DNA of 64,000 bases from Streptomyces sp. G-G2 (lineage in GTDB: Bacteria; Actinomycetota; Actinomycetes; Streptomycetales; Streptomycetaceae). Shown piece by piece: positions 43,901 to 53,200 of this stretch. The stretch is taken from the NCBI RefSeq assembly GCF_030063135.1, contig NZ_JASISO010000021.1, positions 1 through 64,000 of the forward strand, written 5' to 3'. Every line of letters begins with the position of its first letter. Positions within the stretch are counted from its first letter, which is position 1. Made by a program: the position numbers and the translations under genes. Under the pieces are notes generated by a model. It saw only the letters and a program-made list of their open reading frames with translations. It searched no databases and was not told the DNA's origin.

Positions 43901-43992
43901 CGGAGGCGCTGGGAGGGCCCGGCCCGGACGGCGCGGTCTCCCTCGTCCTGCGCCCGTTCCAGATCCTCACGGTCCGGCTGCGCCGGGTCTGA
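40957..43992 (+). CDS. GH38 alpha-mannosidase
   Basis: 1011 residues from ATG 40957 (ctggagcagccgtc upstream). N-terminal domain, then the GH38 catalytic domain: IGHAHIDSAWLWPLRET with zinc ligands His257 and Asp-type partner Asp261; MWVESDTNMVGGE; VWLPDSFGYTAAMPQI with nucleophile Asp371; LELHRGTYTSQARTKQGNR; LLHQFHDILPGSSI. A beta-sandwich C-terminal half follows (GLGVALLNDSTYGHDV-type WGVALLNDSTYGHDVTRDMR). No signal peptide, so it acts inside the cell on imported mannosides, which fits its place as last gene of the ABC operon (50 bases after the permease). Length is normal for the long bacterial group. Confidence 0.93.
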   Translation: MHDDRSITEHRLRRVLKERVKPAVHSRSVPLTVERWEAPGEPVPVAEGLAADYEPCVTGDSWGPAWGTTWFRVTGTVPAEWAGRTVEAVLDLGFDRMMPGFQCEGLVHTAEGAEVKALNPYNDWVRVADRAEGGERVEWYVEGASNPVLVDHGVTYEGDRLTSGDQPLYRLARMDLTVFEAEVWELVQDLEVLYLLMTQLSEGDARRYEILRAIDSALDAIDLTDVPGTAATARERLAGVLAAPANASAHRISAIGHAHIDSAWLWPLRETVRKVSRTTSNMVNLMDEHPEFVFAMSQAQQLDWIKTYRPELFERIKKKIADGQFVPVGGMWVESDTNMVGGEAMARQFLYGKKFFLDEFGIETRNVWLPDSFGYTAAMPQIVKLSGSTWFLTQKISWSQVNKFPHHTFWWEGIDGTRVFTHFPPVDTYNSDLGGEQLAHAARNYQEKGRGSRSLAPFGWGDGGGGPTREQLARAKRQRDLEGSPRVEIERPDAFFEKAHAEYEDAPVWAGELYLELHRGTYTSQARTKQGNRHSESLLREAELWSATAAVRVPGFGYPHEDLERIWKVVLLHQFHDILPGSSIAWVHREARETYAKLRAELEAITGAAQRALAGEGSTELVFNCAPHARRGVPAGGAGVPAEAAAPVTVTGRAGGGHVLDNGLLRVAVDGRGLVVSAYDLAAGRESVAPGGAANLLQIHPDFPNMWDAWDIDAFYRNNVTDLVALDCLEVAEHSPRAATVRVTRSFGESTAVQSLTLRAGAKTLDIVTEVDWHETEKFLKAAFPLDVKAERSASETQFGHVHRATHTNTSWEAAKFEICAHRWIQVEEPGWGVALLNDSTYGHDVTRDMRADGGQTTTVRLSLLRAPRYPDPETDQGAHILRYSLAPGAAVGDAVREGHWLNLPERTLTGATPVAPLVTVDGPDGDAVVVEAVKLAEDGGGDVIVRLYESRGGRARATLRPGFAVTAAVESDLLERSLPATEALGGPGPDGAVSLVLRPFQILTVRLRRV

Positions 43993-44010
43993 CCAAGCGG
44001 CCCGGGGCCC

Positions 44011-44047
44011 CGGCTCCCGGTTCTCCGACCAGGGGAGCCGGGAGCCG
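44011..44047. terminator. Hairpin after the mannosidase operon
   Basis: cggctcccgg (44011-44020) pairs with ccgggagccg (44038-44047), 17-base loop, starting 19 bases after the GH38 stop. GC-rich without T run. Confidence 0.65.
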
Positions 44048-44250
44048 CGCCCGTGGCGGGACGAAGGGACATTCCGGCATTTTTGCCGCTCCTTGAGAGG
44101 TGAGGTCCGCCACACGTTCCACCGGGGAGGCCCGCGCGCCCCGCCATCCCTGGTCCGAGCGCCCTCGAACCCGGTTATGCACCTAGTTGCAAAAGGCTGC
44201 GCGGCTCGCTACAACAGGGTCATCACCCCCGCGCGAGGAGGCGCCCCCGC

Positions 44251-46266
44251 ATGAGCCACTACCCCCACCTGATGACCCCGCTGGACCTCGGCTTCACCAC
44301 CCTGCCGAACCGCGTGATCATGGGCTCGATGCACACCGGCCTGGAGGAGCACGAGCGCGGCTTCGAGCGCCTCGCCGCCTTCTACGCCGAGCGCGCCCGC
44401 GGCGGCGCGGGCCTCATCGTCACCGGCGGCATAGCCCCCAACGACCAGGGCCGCCCCTTCGAGGGCGGCGCCCGCCTCACCACCGAGGCCGAGGCCGCCG
44501 AACACCGGGTGATCACCGACGCCGTGCACGCCGAAGGCGGCCGGATCGCGATGCAGATCCTGCACTTCGGCCGCTACGCCTACCATGCGGACCTGGTCGC
44601 CCCCAGCGCCCTCAAGGCCCCCATCAGCCCCTTCGTCCCGAACGAGCTGACCACCGACGAGGTCGAGCAGACCGTCGAGGACTTCGTCCGCGCCGCCCGT
44701 CTCGCGCGCGCCGCGGGCTACGACGGTGTCGAGATCATGGGCTCCGAGGGCTACCTGATCAACGAGTTCATCGCGGCCGCCACCAACCGGCGCACCGATG
44801 CCTGGGGCGGCTCCTACGAGAACCGCGTCCGCTTCCCGCTGGAGATCGTCCGCCGCGCCCGCGAGGCCGTCGGCGAGGACTTCATCATCATCTACCGGCT
44901 CTCCATGCTGGACCTGATCCCGGGTGGCTCCACCCTCGACGAGGTCGTCCAGCTCGCCAAGGAGATCGAGGCGGCGGGCGCCACCATCATCAACACCGGG
45001 ATCGGCTGGCACGAGGCCCGCATCCCCACCATCGCCACCTCCGTCCCGCGCGGCGCCTACACCTGGGTCACCCAGCGGCTGATGGGCGCGGTCTCCGTCC
45101 CGCTCGTCACCAGCAACCGCATCAACACCCCCGAGACCGCCGAGCGGCTGCTCGCCGAGGGCCGCGCCGACCTGGTCTCGCTGGCCCGCCCCTTCCTCGC
45201 AGACGCCGACTTCGTCGCCAAGGCCGCCGCCGGCCGCTCCGAGACCATCAACACCTGCATCGGCTGCAACCAGGCCTGCCTCGACCACACCTTCAGCGGC
45301 AAGATCACCAGCTGCCTGGTCAACCCGCGCGCCTGCCACGAGACCGAACTCGTGCTCTCACCGACCCAGTTGAAGAAGCGCGTCGCCATCGTCGGCGCGG
45401 GCCCCGCCGGACTGGCCTGCGCCGTCTCCGCCGCCGAACGCGGCCACGCGGTCACCCTCTTCGAGGCCTCCGGCCACATCGGCGGCCAGCTGGACATCGC
45501 CCGCCGCATCCCGGGCAAGGAGGAGTTCGAGGAGACCATCCGCTACTACGGCATCCAGCTCGCCGAGCGAGGGGTCGAGGTCCGCCTGGACACCCGCGCC
45601 GACGTGGCCGCCCTCACCGGCTACGACGAGGTCGTCGTCGCCACCGGAGTCACCCCCCGCACCCCCGCCATCGAAGGCGTCGACCACCCCTCGGTGGTCA
45701 CCTACCTCGACGTCCTGCGCGACGGCGCGCCCGTCGGCGACCGGGTCGCCGTCGTCGGCGCGGGCGGCATCGGCTTCGACGTCGCCGAGTTCCTCACCGA
45801 CAGCGGCGAGGGCGCCAGCCAGGACCCCGCCGTCTACTTCCGCCACTGGGGCGTGGACACGACGTACAGCGGACCCGGCGGACTCGTCGCCCCCGAACGC
45901 CCCGCGTCCCCGCGCCAGGTGCACCTGCTCCAGCGCAAGGCCACCAAGGTCGGCGCCGGGCTCGGCACCACCACCGGATGGATCCACCGCGCCGAACTCA
46001 AGCACCGCGGCGTGGTGTCCGTCGCCGGGGCGTCCTACGACCGCATCGACGACGAGGGCCTGCACATCACCGTCGACGGCGAACAGCGCCTGGTCCCCGC
46101 CGACACCGTGGTCCTGTGCGCCGGACAGGAGCCGCGCCGCGCCCTGTACGAGGAGCTGGTCGCCGCCGGGATCGGCGCCCACCTGATCGGCGGCGCGGAC
46201 GTGGCCGCCGAGCTCGACGCGAAGCGCGCCATCCGTCAGGGCACCGAACTCGCCGCGCGCCTCTGA
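44251..46266 (+). CDS. fadH: 2,4-dienoyl-CoA reductase / NADH:flavin oxidoreductase
   Basis: 671 residues from ATG 44251 (gcgaggaggcgcccccgc upstream). N-terminal old-yellow-enzyme barrel: LDLGFTTLPNRVIMGSMHTG, GYDGVEIMGSEGYLINEFI, IINTGIGWHE, DLVSLARPFLAD. Fe-S Cys motif TCIGCNQACLDHTF with CLVNPRAC. C-terminal FAD/NAD(P) domains: RVAIVGAGPAGLACAVSAAERGHAVTLFE and RVAVVGAGGIGFDVAEFL. Matches E. coli FadH, which with FAD, FMN and 4Fe-4S reduces 2,4-dienoyl-CoA in unsaturated fatty acid oxidation. Monocistronic between two hairpins. Confidence 0.92.
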   Translation: MSHYPHLMTPLDLGFTTLPNRVIMGSMHTGLEEHERGFERLAAFYAERARGGAGLIVTGGIAPNDQGRPFEGGARLTTEAEAAEHRVITDAVHAEGGRIAMQILHFGRYAYHADLVAPSALKAPISPFVPNELTTDEVEQTVEDFVRAARLARAAGYDGVEIMGSEGYLINEFIAAATNRRTDAWGGSYENRVRFPLEIVRRAREAVGEDFIIIYRLSMLDLIPGGSTLDEVVQLAKEIEAAGATIINTGIGWHEARIPTIATSVPRGAYTWVTQRLMGAVSVPLVTSNRINTPETAERLLAEGRADLVSLARPFLADADFVAKAAAGRSETINTCIGCNQACLDHTFSGKITSCLVNPRACHETELVLSPTQLKKRVAIVGAGPAGLACAVSAAERGHAVTLFEASGHIGGQLDIARRIPGKEEFEETIRYYGIQLAERGVEVRLDTRADVAALTGYDEVVVATGVTPRTPAIEGVDHPSVVTYLDVLRDGAPVGDRVAVVGAGGIGFDVAEFLTDSGEGASQDPAVYFRHWGVDTTYSGPGGLVAPERPASPRQVHLLQRKATKVGAGLGTTTGWIHRAELKHRGVVSVAGASYDRIDDEGLHITVDGEQRLVPADTVVLCAGQEPRRALYEELVAAGIGAHLIGGADVAAELDAKRAIRQGTELAARL

Positions 46267-46289
46267 CGGTTCGCCCGGTACGGGGGGTG

Positions 46290-46317
46290 TTGTGGCGGCC
46301 GGGACCGGCCGCCACAA
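46290..46317. terminator. Hairpin between fadH and thioesterase gene
   Basis: ttgtggcggcc (46290-46300) pairs with ggccgccacaa (46307-46317), 6-base loop, 24 bases after fadH. It ends only 7 bases before the GTG start of the next gene, so it occupies that gene's ribosome-binding region. Confidence 0.75.
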
Positions 46318-46324
46318 TCACCCT

Positions 46325-46765
46325 GTGACACAGACCCCCCCGGCCCCCACCCCGGCCTTCACTCCGGCGGACGGCGAGAAGATCCTCGCCGAGAACTTCG
46401 CCCCCTGGGTGCTCGACCTCGCCCTGACCGTCCTCGAAACCGGCCCGGAGGTCACCGTCCTGCGCCTGCCGTGGTCGGACCGCCTCGCCCGGGACGGCGG
46501 CAGCATCAGCGGCCAGGCACTCATGGCCGCGGCCGACACCGCCACCGTGCTCGCGATCTCTGCGGCCCGCGGCGCGTACGGCCCGATGACCACCGTCCAG
46601 CAGTCCACCAGCTTCCAGCGCCCGGTGACCGGCGCGGACGTCATCATCCGCGTCCGCGTCACCAAGCTCGGCAAGCGGATGGCCTTCGCCGACATCACCA
46701 TGACCCCCGAGGGCGCCGCCGAACCCTCGGCGACCGCCTCCACGGTCTACGCGCTGCTGGGCTGA
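46325..46765 (+). CDS. PaaI-type hotdog-fold thioesterase
   Basis: 146 residues from GTG 46325; in-frame GTG 46292 lies inside the hairpin. Hotdog fold: LRLPWSDRLARDGGSISGQALMAAADTATVLAISAARGAYGPMTTVQQSTSFQRPVTGADVIIRVRVTKLGKRMAFADITMTPEG. The segment around GSISGQALMAAADTA corresponds to the central helix of PaaI/4HBT acyl-CoA thioesterases. No SD is possible because of the hairpin, so translation may be leaderless or the start differs. The 3' end overlaps the convergent cupin gene by 19 bases. Being next to FadH it may serve acyl-CoA turnover. Confidence 0.82.
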   Translation: MTQTPPAPTPAFTPADGEKILAENFAPWVLDLALTVLETGPEVTVLRLPWSDRLARDGGSISGQALMAAADTATVLAISAARGAYGPMTTVQQSTSFQRPVTGADVIIRVRVTKLGKRMAFADITMTPEGAAEPSATASTVYALLG

Positions 46766-47118
46766 GCGTAGGTTCCGTACCCGGTCCAGTCGAGGGCCAC
46801 GCAGGGTTCGTCGCCCACCACCCAGGCGTCGTGCCCGGGCGCGATCTGCATGAAGTCGCCCGGGCCGACCTCGGCGCTCTCGCCGCCGTCCATGACGATC
46901 TTCATCCGTCCGCTGACGACGTACCCGGTGTGGGCCGCCTCGCAGCTGTCCGTACCTGCCAGCGGCTTGATGTGCTCGGACCAGCGCCAGCCGGGCTCGA
47001 AGACCGCCCGGCCGACCGGCCCGCCCTGCGTCTCCAGCAGGTCCAGCCTGCCCTTGCCGTCCTGGAACGGCCTCGTCTCGTCCGCGGAGTCAAAACTCCG
47101 GACCAGCAGTCCGGTCAT
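46747..47118 (-). CDS. Cupin-domain protein
   Basis: 123 residues from ATG 47118 (gtgaggcgg upstream). A single cupin barrel: FEPGWRWSEHIKPLAGTDSCEAAHTGYVVSGRMKIVMDGGESAEVGPGDFMQIAPGHDAWVVGDEPCVALDW, with His residues in the first cupin motif and G-D-x6-P-G-H in the second, so a metal site is plausible. Role unknown. The two convergent genes share 19 bases of 3' coding sequence, so antisense RNA effects are possible. Confidence 0.82.
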   Translation of the reverse strand: MTGLLVRSFDSADETRPFQDGKGRLDLLETQGGPVGRAVFEPGWRWSEHIKPLAGTDSCEAAHTGYVVSGRMKIVMDGGESAEVGPGDFMQIAPGHDAWVVGDEPCVALDWTGYGTYAQPSSA

Positions 47119-47268
47119 GATCCACCGCCTCACGGTGAGAACGGCCCCGAGTCCGCTTCCAGCCTACGCGCGTCGCCGTCCCCCGGCCGGGATGCCCGCC
47201 CGCCCCTCCCTTGCCACACTGGTGGGACGCGGCGCACGGCAGCACGGGCGCGCGGCAGGAGGTGGCGC

Positions 47269-48303
47269 ATGGACCCGGTCGCGGCACTGAGCCGGATCGC
47301 CTTCCTGCTGGAACGCGCCCAGGCCCCCACCTACCGGGTACGGGCCTTCCGCGGCGCGGCCGCGGCCCTCACCCGCATGGGACCGGCCGAGACCGCCGAG
47401 CGGGCCGCCGCGGGCACACTGGAAGCCGTCAAGGGCATCGGCCCCAAAACCGCCCGGGCTGTCGAGGAGGCCCTCGCCGGGAGCGTCCCCGGCTACCTCG
47501 GCGTACTGGAGGACGAGGTCGCCGCACACCCCGTGGGGCCGCCACCCAGCCCCGGGGCCGCCGCGCTGCGCGCCGCCCTGCGCGGCGACTGCCACCTGCA
47601 CTCCGAATGGTCCGACGGGGGCAGCCCCATCGAGGACATGGGCCGGGCCGCCGCCGGCATCGGCCACGACTGGGCCGTCCTCACCGACCACTCGCCGAGC
47701 CTGACCATCGCCCGCGGCCTCTCCCCGGAGCGGCTGCGCGAGCAACTGGACGCCGTCGCCGCGCTGAACGCCACCTGGGCGCCCTTCCGGCTGCTCACGG
47801 GCATCGAGTGCGACATCCTCGCCGACGGATCCCTCGACCAGGAACCGGAGCTGCTGGACGCCCTCGACGTGGTCGTCGCCTCCGTGCACTCCAAGCTCCG
47901 CATGGACGCTCCGGCCATGACCCGCCGCCTGCTGAACGCCGTACGCAACCCCCTCGTGGACGTGCTCGGCCACTGCACCGGGCGCCTGGTCACCGGCCGC
48001 ACCCGGCCCGAGTCCACCTTCGACGCGGCGGCCGTCTTCGCGGCCTGCGCCGCATCCGGTACCGCCGTGGAGATCAACAGCAGGCCGGAGCGGCTGGACC
48101 CGCCCCGCAGGCTGCTGCGCCGGGCCGTCGAGGCGGGCACCCTCTTCGCGATCGACACCGACGCGCACGCCCCCGGCCAGCTGGACTGGCAGCCCCTCGG
48201 CTGCGAACGGGCCGCGGAATGCGGGGTACCGGCCGAGCGGGTCGTCAACACCTGGACGGTGGACGGGCTGCGAGCATGGACCCGGACCCGCCGTCCCCCG
48301 TGA
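47269..48303 (+). CDS. PHP-domain phosphoesterase with N-terminal HhH domain (PolX-like without polymerase)
   Basis: 344 residues from ATG 47269 (aggaggtggcgc). Residues 1-80 resemble the PolX 8-kDa/HhH region: LSRIAFLLERAQAPTYRVRAFRGAAAAL and VKGIGPKTARAVEEAL. Residues ~100-335 are a PHP domain: GDCHLHSEWSDGGSP, DWAVLTDHSPSLTIARGL, GIECDILADGSLD, VVVASVHSKLRMD, LGHCTGRLVTGR and AIDTDAHAPGQLDW, all metal-binding His/Asp motifs. This is the arrangement of PolX with the polymerase palm removed; it probably has 3'-5' exonuclease or phosphatase activity linked to DNA repair. Confidence 0.88.
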   Translation: MDPVAALSRIAFLLERAQAPTYRVRAFRGAAAALTRMGPAETAERAAAGTLEAVKGIGPKTARAVEEALAGSVPGYLGVLEDEVAAHPVGPPPSPGAAALRAALRGDCHLHSEWSDGGSPIEDMGRAAAGIGHDWAVLTDHSPSLTIARGLSPERLREQLDAVAALNATWAPFRLLTGIECDILADGSLDQEPELLDALDVVVASVHSKLRMDAPAMTRRLLNAVRNPLVDVLGHCTGRLVTGRTRPESTFDAAAVFAACAASGTAVEINSRPERLDPPRRLLRRAVEAGTLFAIDTDAHAPGQLDWQPLGCERAAECGVPAERVVNTWTVDGLRAWTRTRRPP

Positions 48304-48336
48304 CGGAGCCGCCGCCGACCGGAAAGCAGGCCGTAC

Positions 48337-49305
48337 ATGACGCGTTCACCCGTTCCCGTGATCGATCTGCGGCCCTGGCGCTCCGGTGGCCCCGGCGCCC
48401 GGGCGCGTACGGCCGCCCGCGTCGACCGGGCGCTCCAGGAAGCGGGTTTCCTGCTGATCACCGGGCACGGCGTCGACCCCGTCCTGCCCGCCCGGATCCG
48501 GGAAGCGGCCCGCTCCTTCTTCCGGCTCCCCGCCGGGGCCAAGGCGCCGTACGCCGTCCCCGTCGGCGGCCGGGGCTGGCTCGGCCCCGGCGCGGAGGCC
48601 AACAGCTGCGCCGAGGGCGCCGCCTCCCCGCCCGACCTCAAGGAATCCTGGTCCTGCGCGGCCGAGGACCCCACCGGGGACCCCGAGGTCGACGCGGAGT
48701 GGTTCCGGCCCAACACCTGGCCCGCCGAAGTCCCCGCGCTGCGTCCCCCGGTCACGGAGTACCTCGCCCGGATGCGGGCCCTGTCGGACGAACTCCTCGA
48801 ACTGCTCGCCGTGGCCCTCGGCGCGGAAGAAGACCTCTTCACCCGCCACACCGGCCACCCCACCTGGGGGTTCAACGTCAACTGGTACCCGGGCACCGAC
48901 CGCGTCGGTCCACCCCTGCCCGGCCAGTTCCGCATCGGCGCGCACACCGACTTCGGCACCGTCACCGTCCTGGACCGCGAGCCGGGCGCGGGCGGACTGC
49001 AGGTCCACACCGACAGCGGCGGCTGGCAGGACGCCCCCTGGGACCCGGCCGCGCTGACCGTCAACATCGGTGACCTGATGGCCCGGTGGACCGGGGACCG
49101 CTGGCGCGCGGGCCGCCACCGGGTGATGCCGCCGCCCGCCGAGGCACCCGCCGAGGAACTGCTCTCCCTCGTCTACTTCTACGAGTGCGACGCGCACACC
49201 CGCGTCGAGTCCCTGCCCGCGCCCACCGGCCGCGTGGTCCACGGCCCCGTCGACTCCCACCTCTACCTGCGCGCGAAACTCGACGCGATCACCGTCACCC
49301 CCTGA
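48337..49305 (+). CDS. 2-oxoglutarate/Fe(II) oxygenase, isopenicillin-N-synthase type
   Basis: 322 residues from ATG 48337 (ggaaagcaggccgtac upstream). DIOX_N part PVIDLRPWRSGG and GFLLITGHGVD, then the 2OG-Fe(II) core: FRIGAHTDFGTVTVLDREPGAGGLQV with iron ligands His and Asp, LTVNIGDLMARWTGDRWRAGRHRV with the distal His, and the 2OG-binding Arg region. Substrate unknown; relatives include flavonoid/gibberellin-type and clavaminate-unrelated oxygenases. It begins 33 bases after the PHP gene, so probably co-transcribed. Confidence 0.88.
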   Translation: MTRSPVPVIDLRPWRSGGPGARARTAARVDRALQEAGFLLITGHGVDPVLPARIREAARSFFRLPAGAKAPYAVPVGGRGWLGPGAEANSCAEGAASPPDLKESWSCAAEDPTGDPEVDAEWFRPNTWPAEVPALRPPVTEYLARMRALSDELLELLAVALGAEEDLFTRHTGHPTWGFNVNWYPGTDRVGPPLPGQFRIGAHTDFGTVTVLDREPGAGGLQVHTDSGGWQDAPWDPAALTVNIGDLMARWTGDRWRAGRHRVMPPPAEAPAEELLSLVYFYECDAHTRVESLPAPTGRVVHGPVDSHLYLRAKLDAITVTP

Positions 49306-49376
49306 CGGCCCGCCGCTCGACCGCCGGACCCCGCGCCCCCTTGAGGCCGCGCCCGGTCGTGGATCACAATCCGCAG

Positions 49377-50243
49377 ATGTCCGCCCCCATGCCGACGCCG
49401 TCCGATCCGCCGCCGTACAGCAGCTGGATGCGGTACTTCGCGCCCACCGTCAACCACCGCCGCCTCGGCCTGGTCTGCCTCGGGGTCGGCCTCCAGCGGG
49501 GCGCGCTGCCCGTCGTCGGCCCCCGGGCCCTCGACCACCACGTGGCGGTGGTCGTCACGCGCGGCCGGGGCTGGTTCAGCCACGGCGGCCGGCCCCCGCA
49601 GGAGGTGGTCGCGCCCGCGCTGCTGTGGCTGGTGCCCGGGGTCGTCCACCACTACGGGCCCGACCCCGGCACCGGCTGGGACGAGAGCTTCGTCGACTTC
49701 GCGGGCCGCAGCGTGGAGGCGTACACCGACCTCGGGTACATCACCCCCGACCGGCCCGTGGTCCCGCTCAGCGAGACCGCCGAGGTGCGCCACATCGTCG
49801 ACGGGATCGTCCGGGCCGCCCGGCGCGGCGGCCCGCTCCTCGACGTGGAGGCCGCCGCCGCCGTCCACGGCCTGTTCGTCGCCCTGCGCTACGCCCGCGC
49901 CGAGGTCTCCCGGCACGGGGACGCCGTCATGGACACCCTCGCGCGCGACGCGCTCCTGCCGATATCGGTGGCCGAGCACGCCGCGCGCCTGGGGATGCCG
50001 CTGTACGCACTGCGCGGCGCGGTACGCCGCAGTACCGGCGAGGGGGTCAAGGAATACCTCCTCGGGATCCGGCTCAGCCGCGCCAAGGAACTCCTCGCCC
50101 GCACCGACCTGCCGGTCGCCGGAGTCGCCCGGCGGGTCGGGTACGAGGACGCGGCCTACTTCAGCCGCCTGTTCAGCCGCCGGGTGGGCGTGGCCCCCGG
50201 CCGCTTCCGCGACCAGCAGGCCCTGCCCCGGCAGGGCCGGTGA
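49377..50243 (+). CDS. AraC-family transcriptional regulator
   Basis: 288 residues from ATG 49377; ATG 49389 is possible. The N-terminal cupin-like sensor (LDHHVAVVVTRGRGWFSHGGRPPQEVVAPALLWLVPGVVHHYGPDPGTGWDESFVDFAG) resembles the AraC ligand-binding domain. The C-terminal double HTH is clear: ISVAEHAARLGMPLYALRGAVRRSTGEGVKEYLLGIRLSRAKELLARTDLPVAGVARRVGYEDAAYFSRLFSRRVGVAPGRFR. It converges on the GH101 gene with 12 bases between stops, so it might control that gene's distal promoter only in trans. Confidence 0.9.
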   Translation: MSAPMPTPSDPPPYSSWMRYFAPTVNHRRLGLVCLGVGLQRGALPVVGPRALDHHVAVVVTRGRGWFSHGGRPPQEVVAPALLWLVPGVVHHYGPDPGTGWDESFVDFAGRSVEAYTDLGYITPDRPVVPLSETAEVRHIVDGIVRAARRGGPLLDVEAAAAVHGLFVALRYARAEVSRHGDAVMDTLARDALLPISVAEHAARLGMPLYALRGAVRRSTGEGVKEYLLGIRLSRAKELLARTDLPVAGVARRVGYEDAAYFSRLFSRRVGVAPGRFRDQQALPRQGR

Positions 50244-50255
50244 GTCCGTCCCGGA

Positions 50256-53200
50256 TCACGGCAGGTAGCCGATGTTCAGCTCGGCCACCGACGTCCAGGC
50301 GTTGCCCGCCACCTCCCTCGTGGCCCTGAGCTTCACGTAGCGCGCGGAACGGGCGGCGAAGGAGACGTCCTGCTGCGCCGCGGAGTTGACGAAGGTCCCC
50401 GAGGCCGCCGCCGTCCAGGTGACCCCGTCGGCGGAGGTGAGGACCTGGTAGTCGGCGATCCGGCCGTTGCTCTGGCTCTGCCGGGGCAGGCAGTGCAGCG
50501 CCGACACGTTGTACGACGCCCCCAGGTCCAGGGTGATCTCGTGCGGCATCGGCGCGGTGGCCTGGTACCACTGCGTGTGCCAGAGGGTGGCGGGGTCCCC
50601 GTCCAGGACGTTGGCGCCCCGGCCGTTCTCGCCCGCGGTCTCCTCGCTGTCCACGGCCTTGACGCTCATCCGCGACTGCGGGACGAGCAGTTCACCGCCG
50701 CCCACCGGGCCGAGGTCGTCCACCGCGAGGTCGTCCAGGACGAAATCGGCTTCGTTGTGGGAGTCCTCGGCGCTCACCTTGCGGATCCCGATCCAGGCGT
50801 CCGCCCCGGCCGTGAAGGTCTTGGTGAAGGTGGTCGCGGTCCGGGCCTGGCCCAGCGCGGTGGCGCTCTCCGCGCTCCCGGCGCCGGTGATGAACTGGTA
50901 GTCGCCCGCGAACCCGTTCTCGTAACCGAAGCTCACCTTGTACGCGTGGCCCTGAGTCAGCCGCAGGGTCTGCGGCAGGGTGCGGTAGACCAGCCCGGTC
51001 CGCTCCTCGTGCGACTTCAGCGAGTTCTGCCCGCTGATCACGTCGTCGACGAGCTTCCCGCTCCAGCCCGCCTGGGTGTAGGGCGCGTTGCGCTGGGCGA
51101 TGTGCGTGCGCGGATCCGTGGCCGAGCCGCCCGCGCCACCGAAGGCGAAGGGGCCCCAGCCCGCGTCGACGTTCTCGAAGTCCTCGGTGAACCAGTGCCC
51201 GCCGAGCGGGGAGCGCGCACCGCGCACCACCCGTACGTCGTCCAGGGCGACCGTGCCCGCGCCGGCGGCGGCCGACAGCTGGAGCGTCGCGGTGGACTGG
51301 CCCGCCGGTACGTCGAAGAACACCTTCATCCGCTGCATTTTGGTGCCGTTCTTCTCGCTGCCGCCCAGGTTGTTGGTCAGCGGCGAGGAGTCGGCGTAGA
51401 CGGAGGCGGCCGTCCCGCCCGTCGGACTCACCTTGAGGGTGGCGGGCCGCCCGGCGGCGGTGGACACCCACACGGAGGCGGCGTACGTCCCGGGGGAGAG
51501 GCCGGTGAGCTGCTGGGACACGCTCGGCGCGGTGTTCGGGGCCAGCGTCAGCTCGTTCTGGCCCTGGGCGTTGCGGGTGACGGCGGCGCCGGTCCCGGTG
51601 ACGTTCCAGGCGTTCAGGTTCCCGGCGTAGAAGGAGGGGTCCTTGACCGGGGTGCCCTCGCCCCACCGCGGGTCCGCCTGCGCGGGCGCCGCGCCGTCGG
51701 TGACGACGTACGGGGTGCGCGCGGCGGCGTTGATGGTCACCTTGCCCCCGCTGACCGGCAGGTCGGCGACGAACCGCCGCCCGGTGTCGGTGAGTTCGTA
51801 CAGTCTGGGCGCGCTCCACCCGGTCGGCAGGGTCCAGGTGGTGGCGCCCGCCTTGTCGTTCCAGTGGTAGAGCTTCCCGTCGCGCGGCAGCAGGTAGGCC
51901 GAGCCGGCCAGCACCGTGCGTCCGGCCGTGGTGATCTTCCGGGCGCCGCCGGCGGTGGTGACCGAGGTGCCGTTGGCGAGGGTGACCGTGTCGGCCGTCC
52001 ACTTCACGATCGGCGATTCCTGGAGGTACTTGGTCGGCAGGTTCGTGGCGAAGGTGGTGTTCAGGAAGGCGGTGTAGTCCCTCTTGCCCTGCCAGCCCTC
52101 GTACGCGCTCACCTCGGCCCCGCCGAGCAGCGGGTTGCGGGCGATCCAGTCGTCCTTGGTGTGGTTCGCGATGAAGCGGGTGATGGTCGAGTTGATGCCC
52201 TTGAGGTCACTGCCGCCGTAGTCGACGTCGGCCGCCCAGTGGTGCCAGAGGGACTGCTCGGTCAAGGTGTTGGGGAATTCGGTGGCCAGCTGGTAGCCGA
52301 GTCCGCCGATGTCCCGCTCCAGCTTGCGCGAGACGTAGCCGTCGCCGTACCAGACGTCCACGTAGAGGAAGTCCAGGCCGGGCGCCGCCGCCTTGAGGTC
52401 CTTGAGCCGCTTCAGGCGGTCACCGGACTGGCCGTCCTTGCGGGTGTCGACGTAGTACGACTGGTCCAGCCAGTCCCAGCCGAGTCCGCCGCTCTGGTGC
52501 GCGGGATCGAAGGTGGCCGAGACCGGGTACTCCTCGGTCGCGTTGATGTGCACGCCGAAGTCCGCGTTGTAGGCGTGCCCGGCCGTGGTCAGCGCGTTCA
52601 GCCTGGCCGCGCCGCCCAGCTTCGTCCCGATGTTCTTGTAGTCCATGTGCGCCGAGTCGTGGCCCTCGGAGGCGTACCCCTTGAGCAGGACGAACTGGCC
52701 CAGCCCGTCGGTGGCCAGCGCCACCCGCTTGGTCTCGTCGAGGGTCTCCGCGAAGGGATGCGTGGCCTGCGAGGCGAAGTTGAACGGGATCCGCTGCACC
52801 ACCCGGTCGGCGGTCTGCTGCCAGCCCGTCGGCGGGGTCCAGATGTCCCGGTACGCGATCGCCGCGTCCTGCCAGTCCACCACCGCGTCGGCGTTGCGGT
52901 CGCCCGTGATCGCGATCCGGGCGTACGGCAGCGGCTCGGGGTCGTCCAGCGGGGCGCCCTGCGCCCGGTACAGCCAGTCCCCGCTCCACAGGCCCGCCCG
53001 GCGGTAGGCGCCCTTGTCGGTGACCTTCTCGCTGATCCGGCCGTTCTCCCGGGCCGTGCCGCCCGACGGCTGGTCGTACTGGGAGTTGGAGTCGATCGCG
53101 GCGGCCAGCCTGCCGGTGTTGACCAGCCCGTACATCACGGTCCTGGCGGCGGCGTCGGCCGGGGTGCTCGCGGTCACCGGGGTGAAGGTATCGCCCGTCC

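Noticed and set aside
41196..44096. 966-codon open frame in another frame of the mannosidase gene
   Set aside because: Arg/Pro/Gly-rich frame shadow of GH38.
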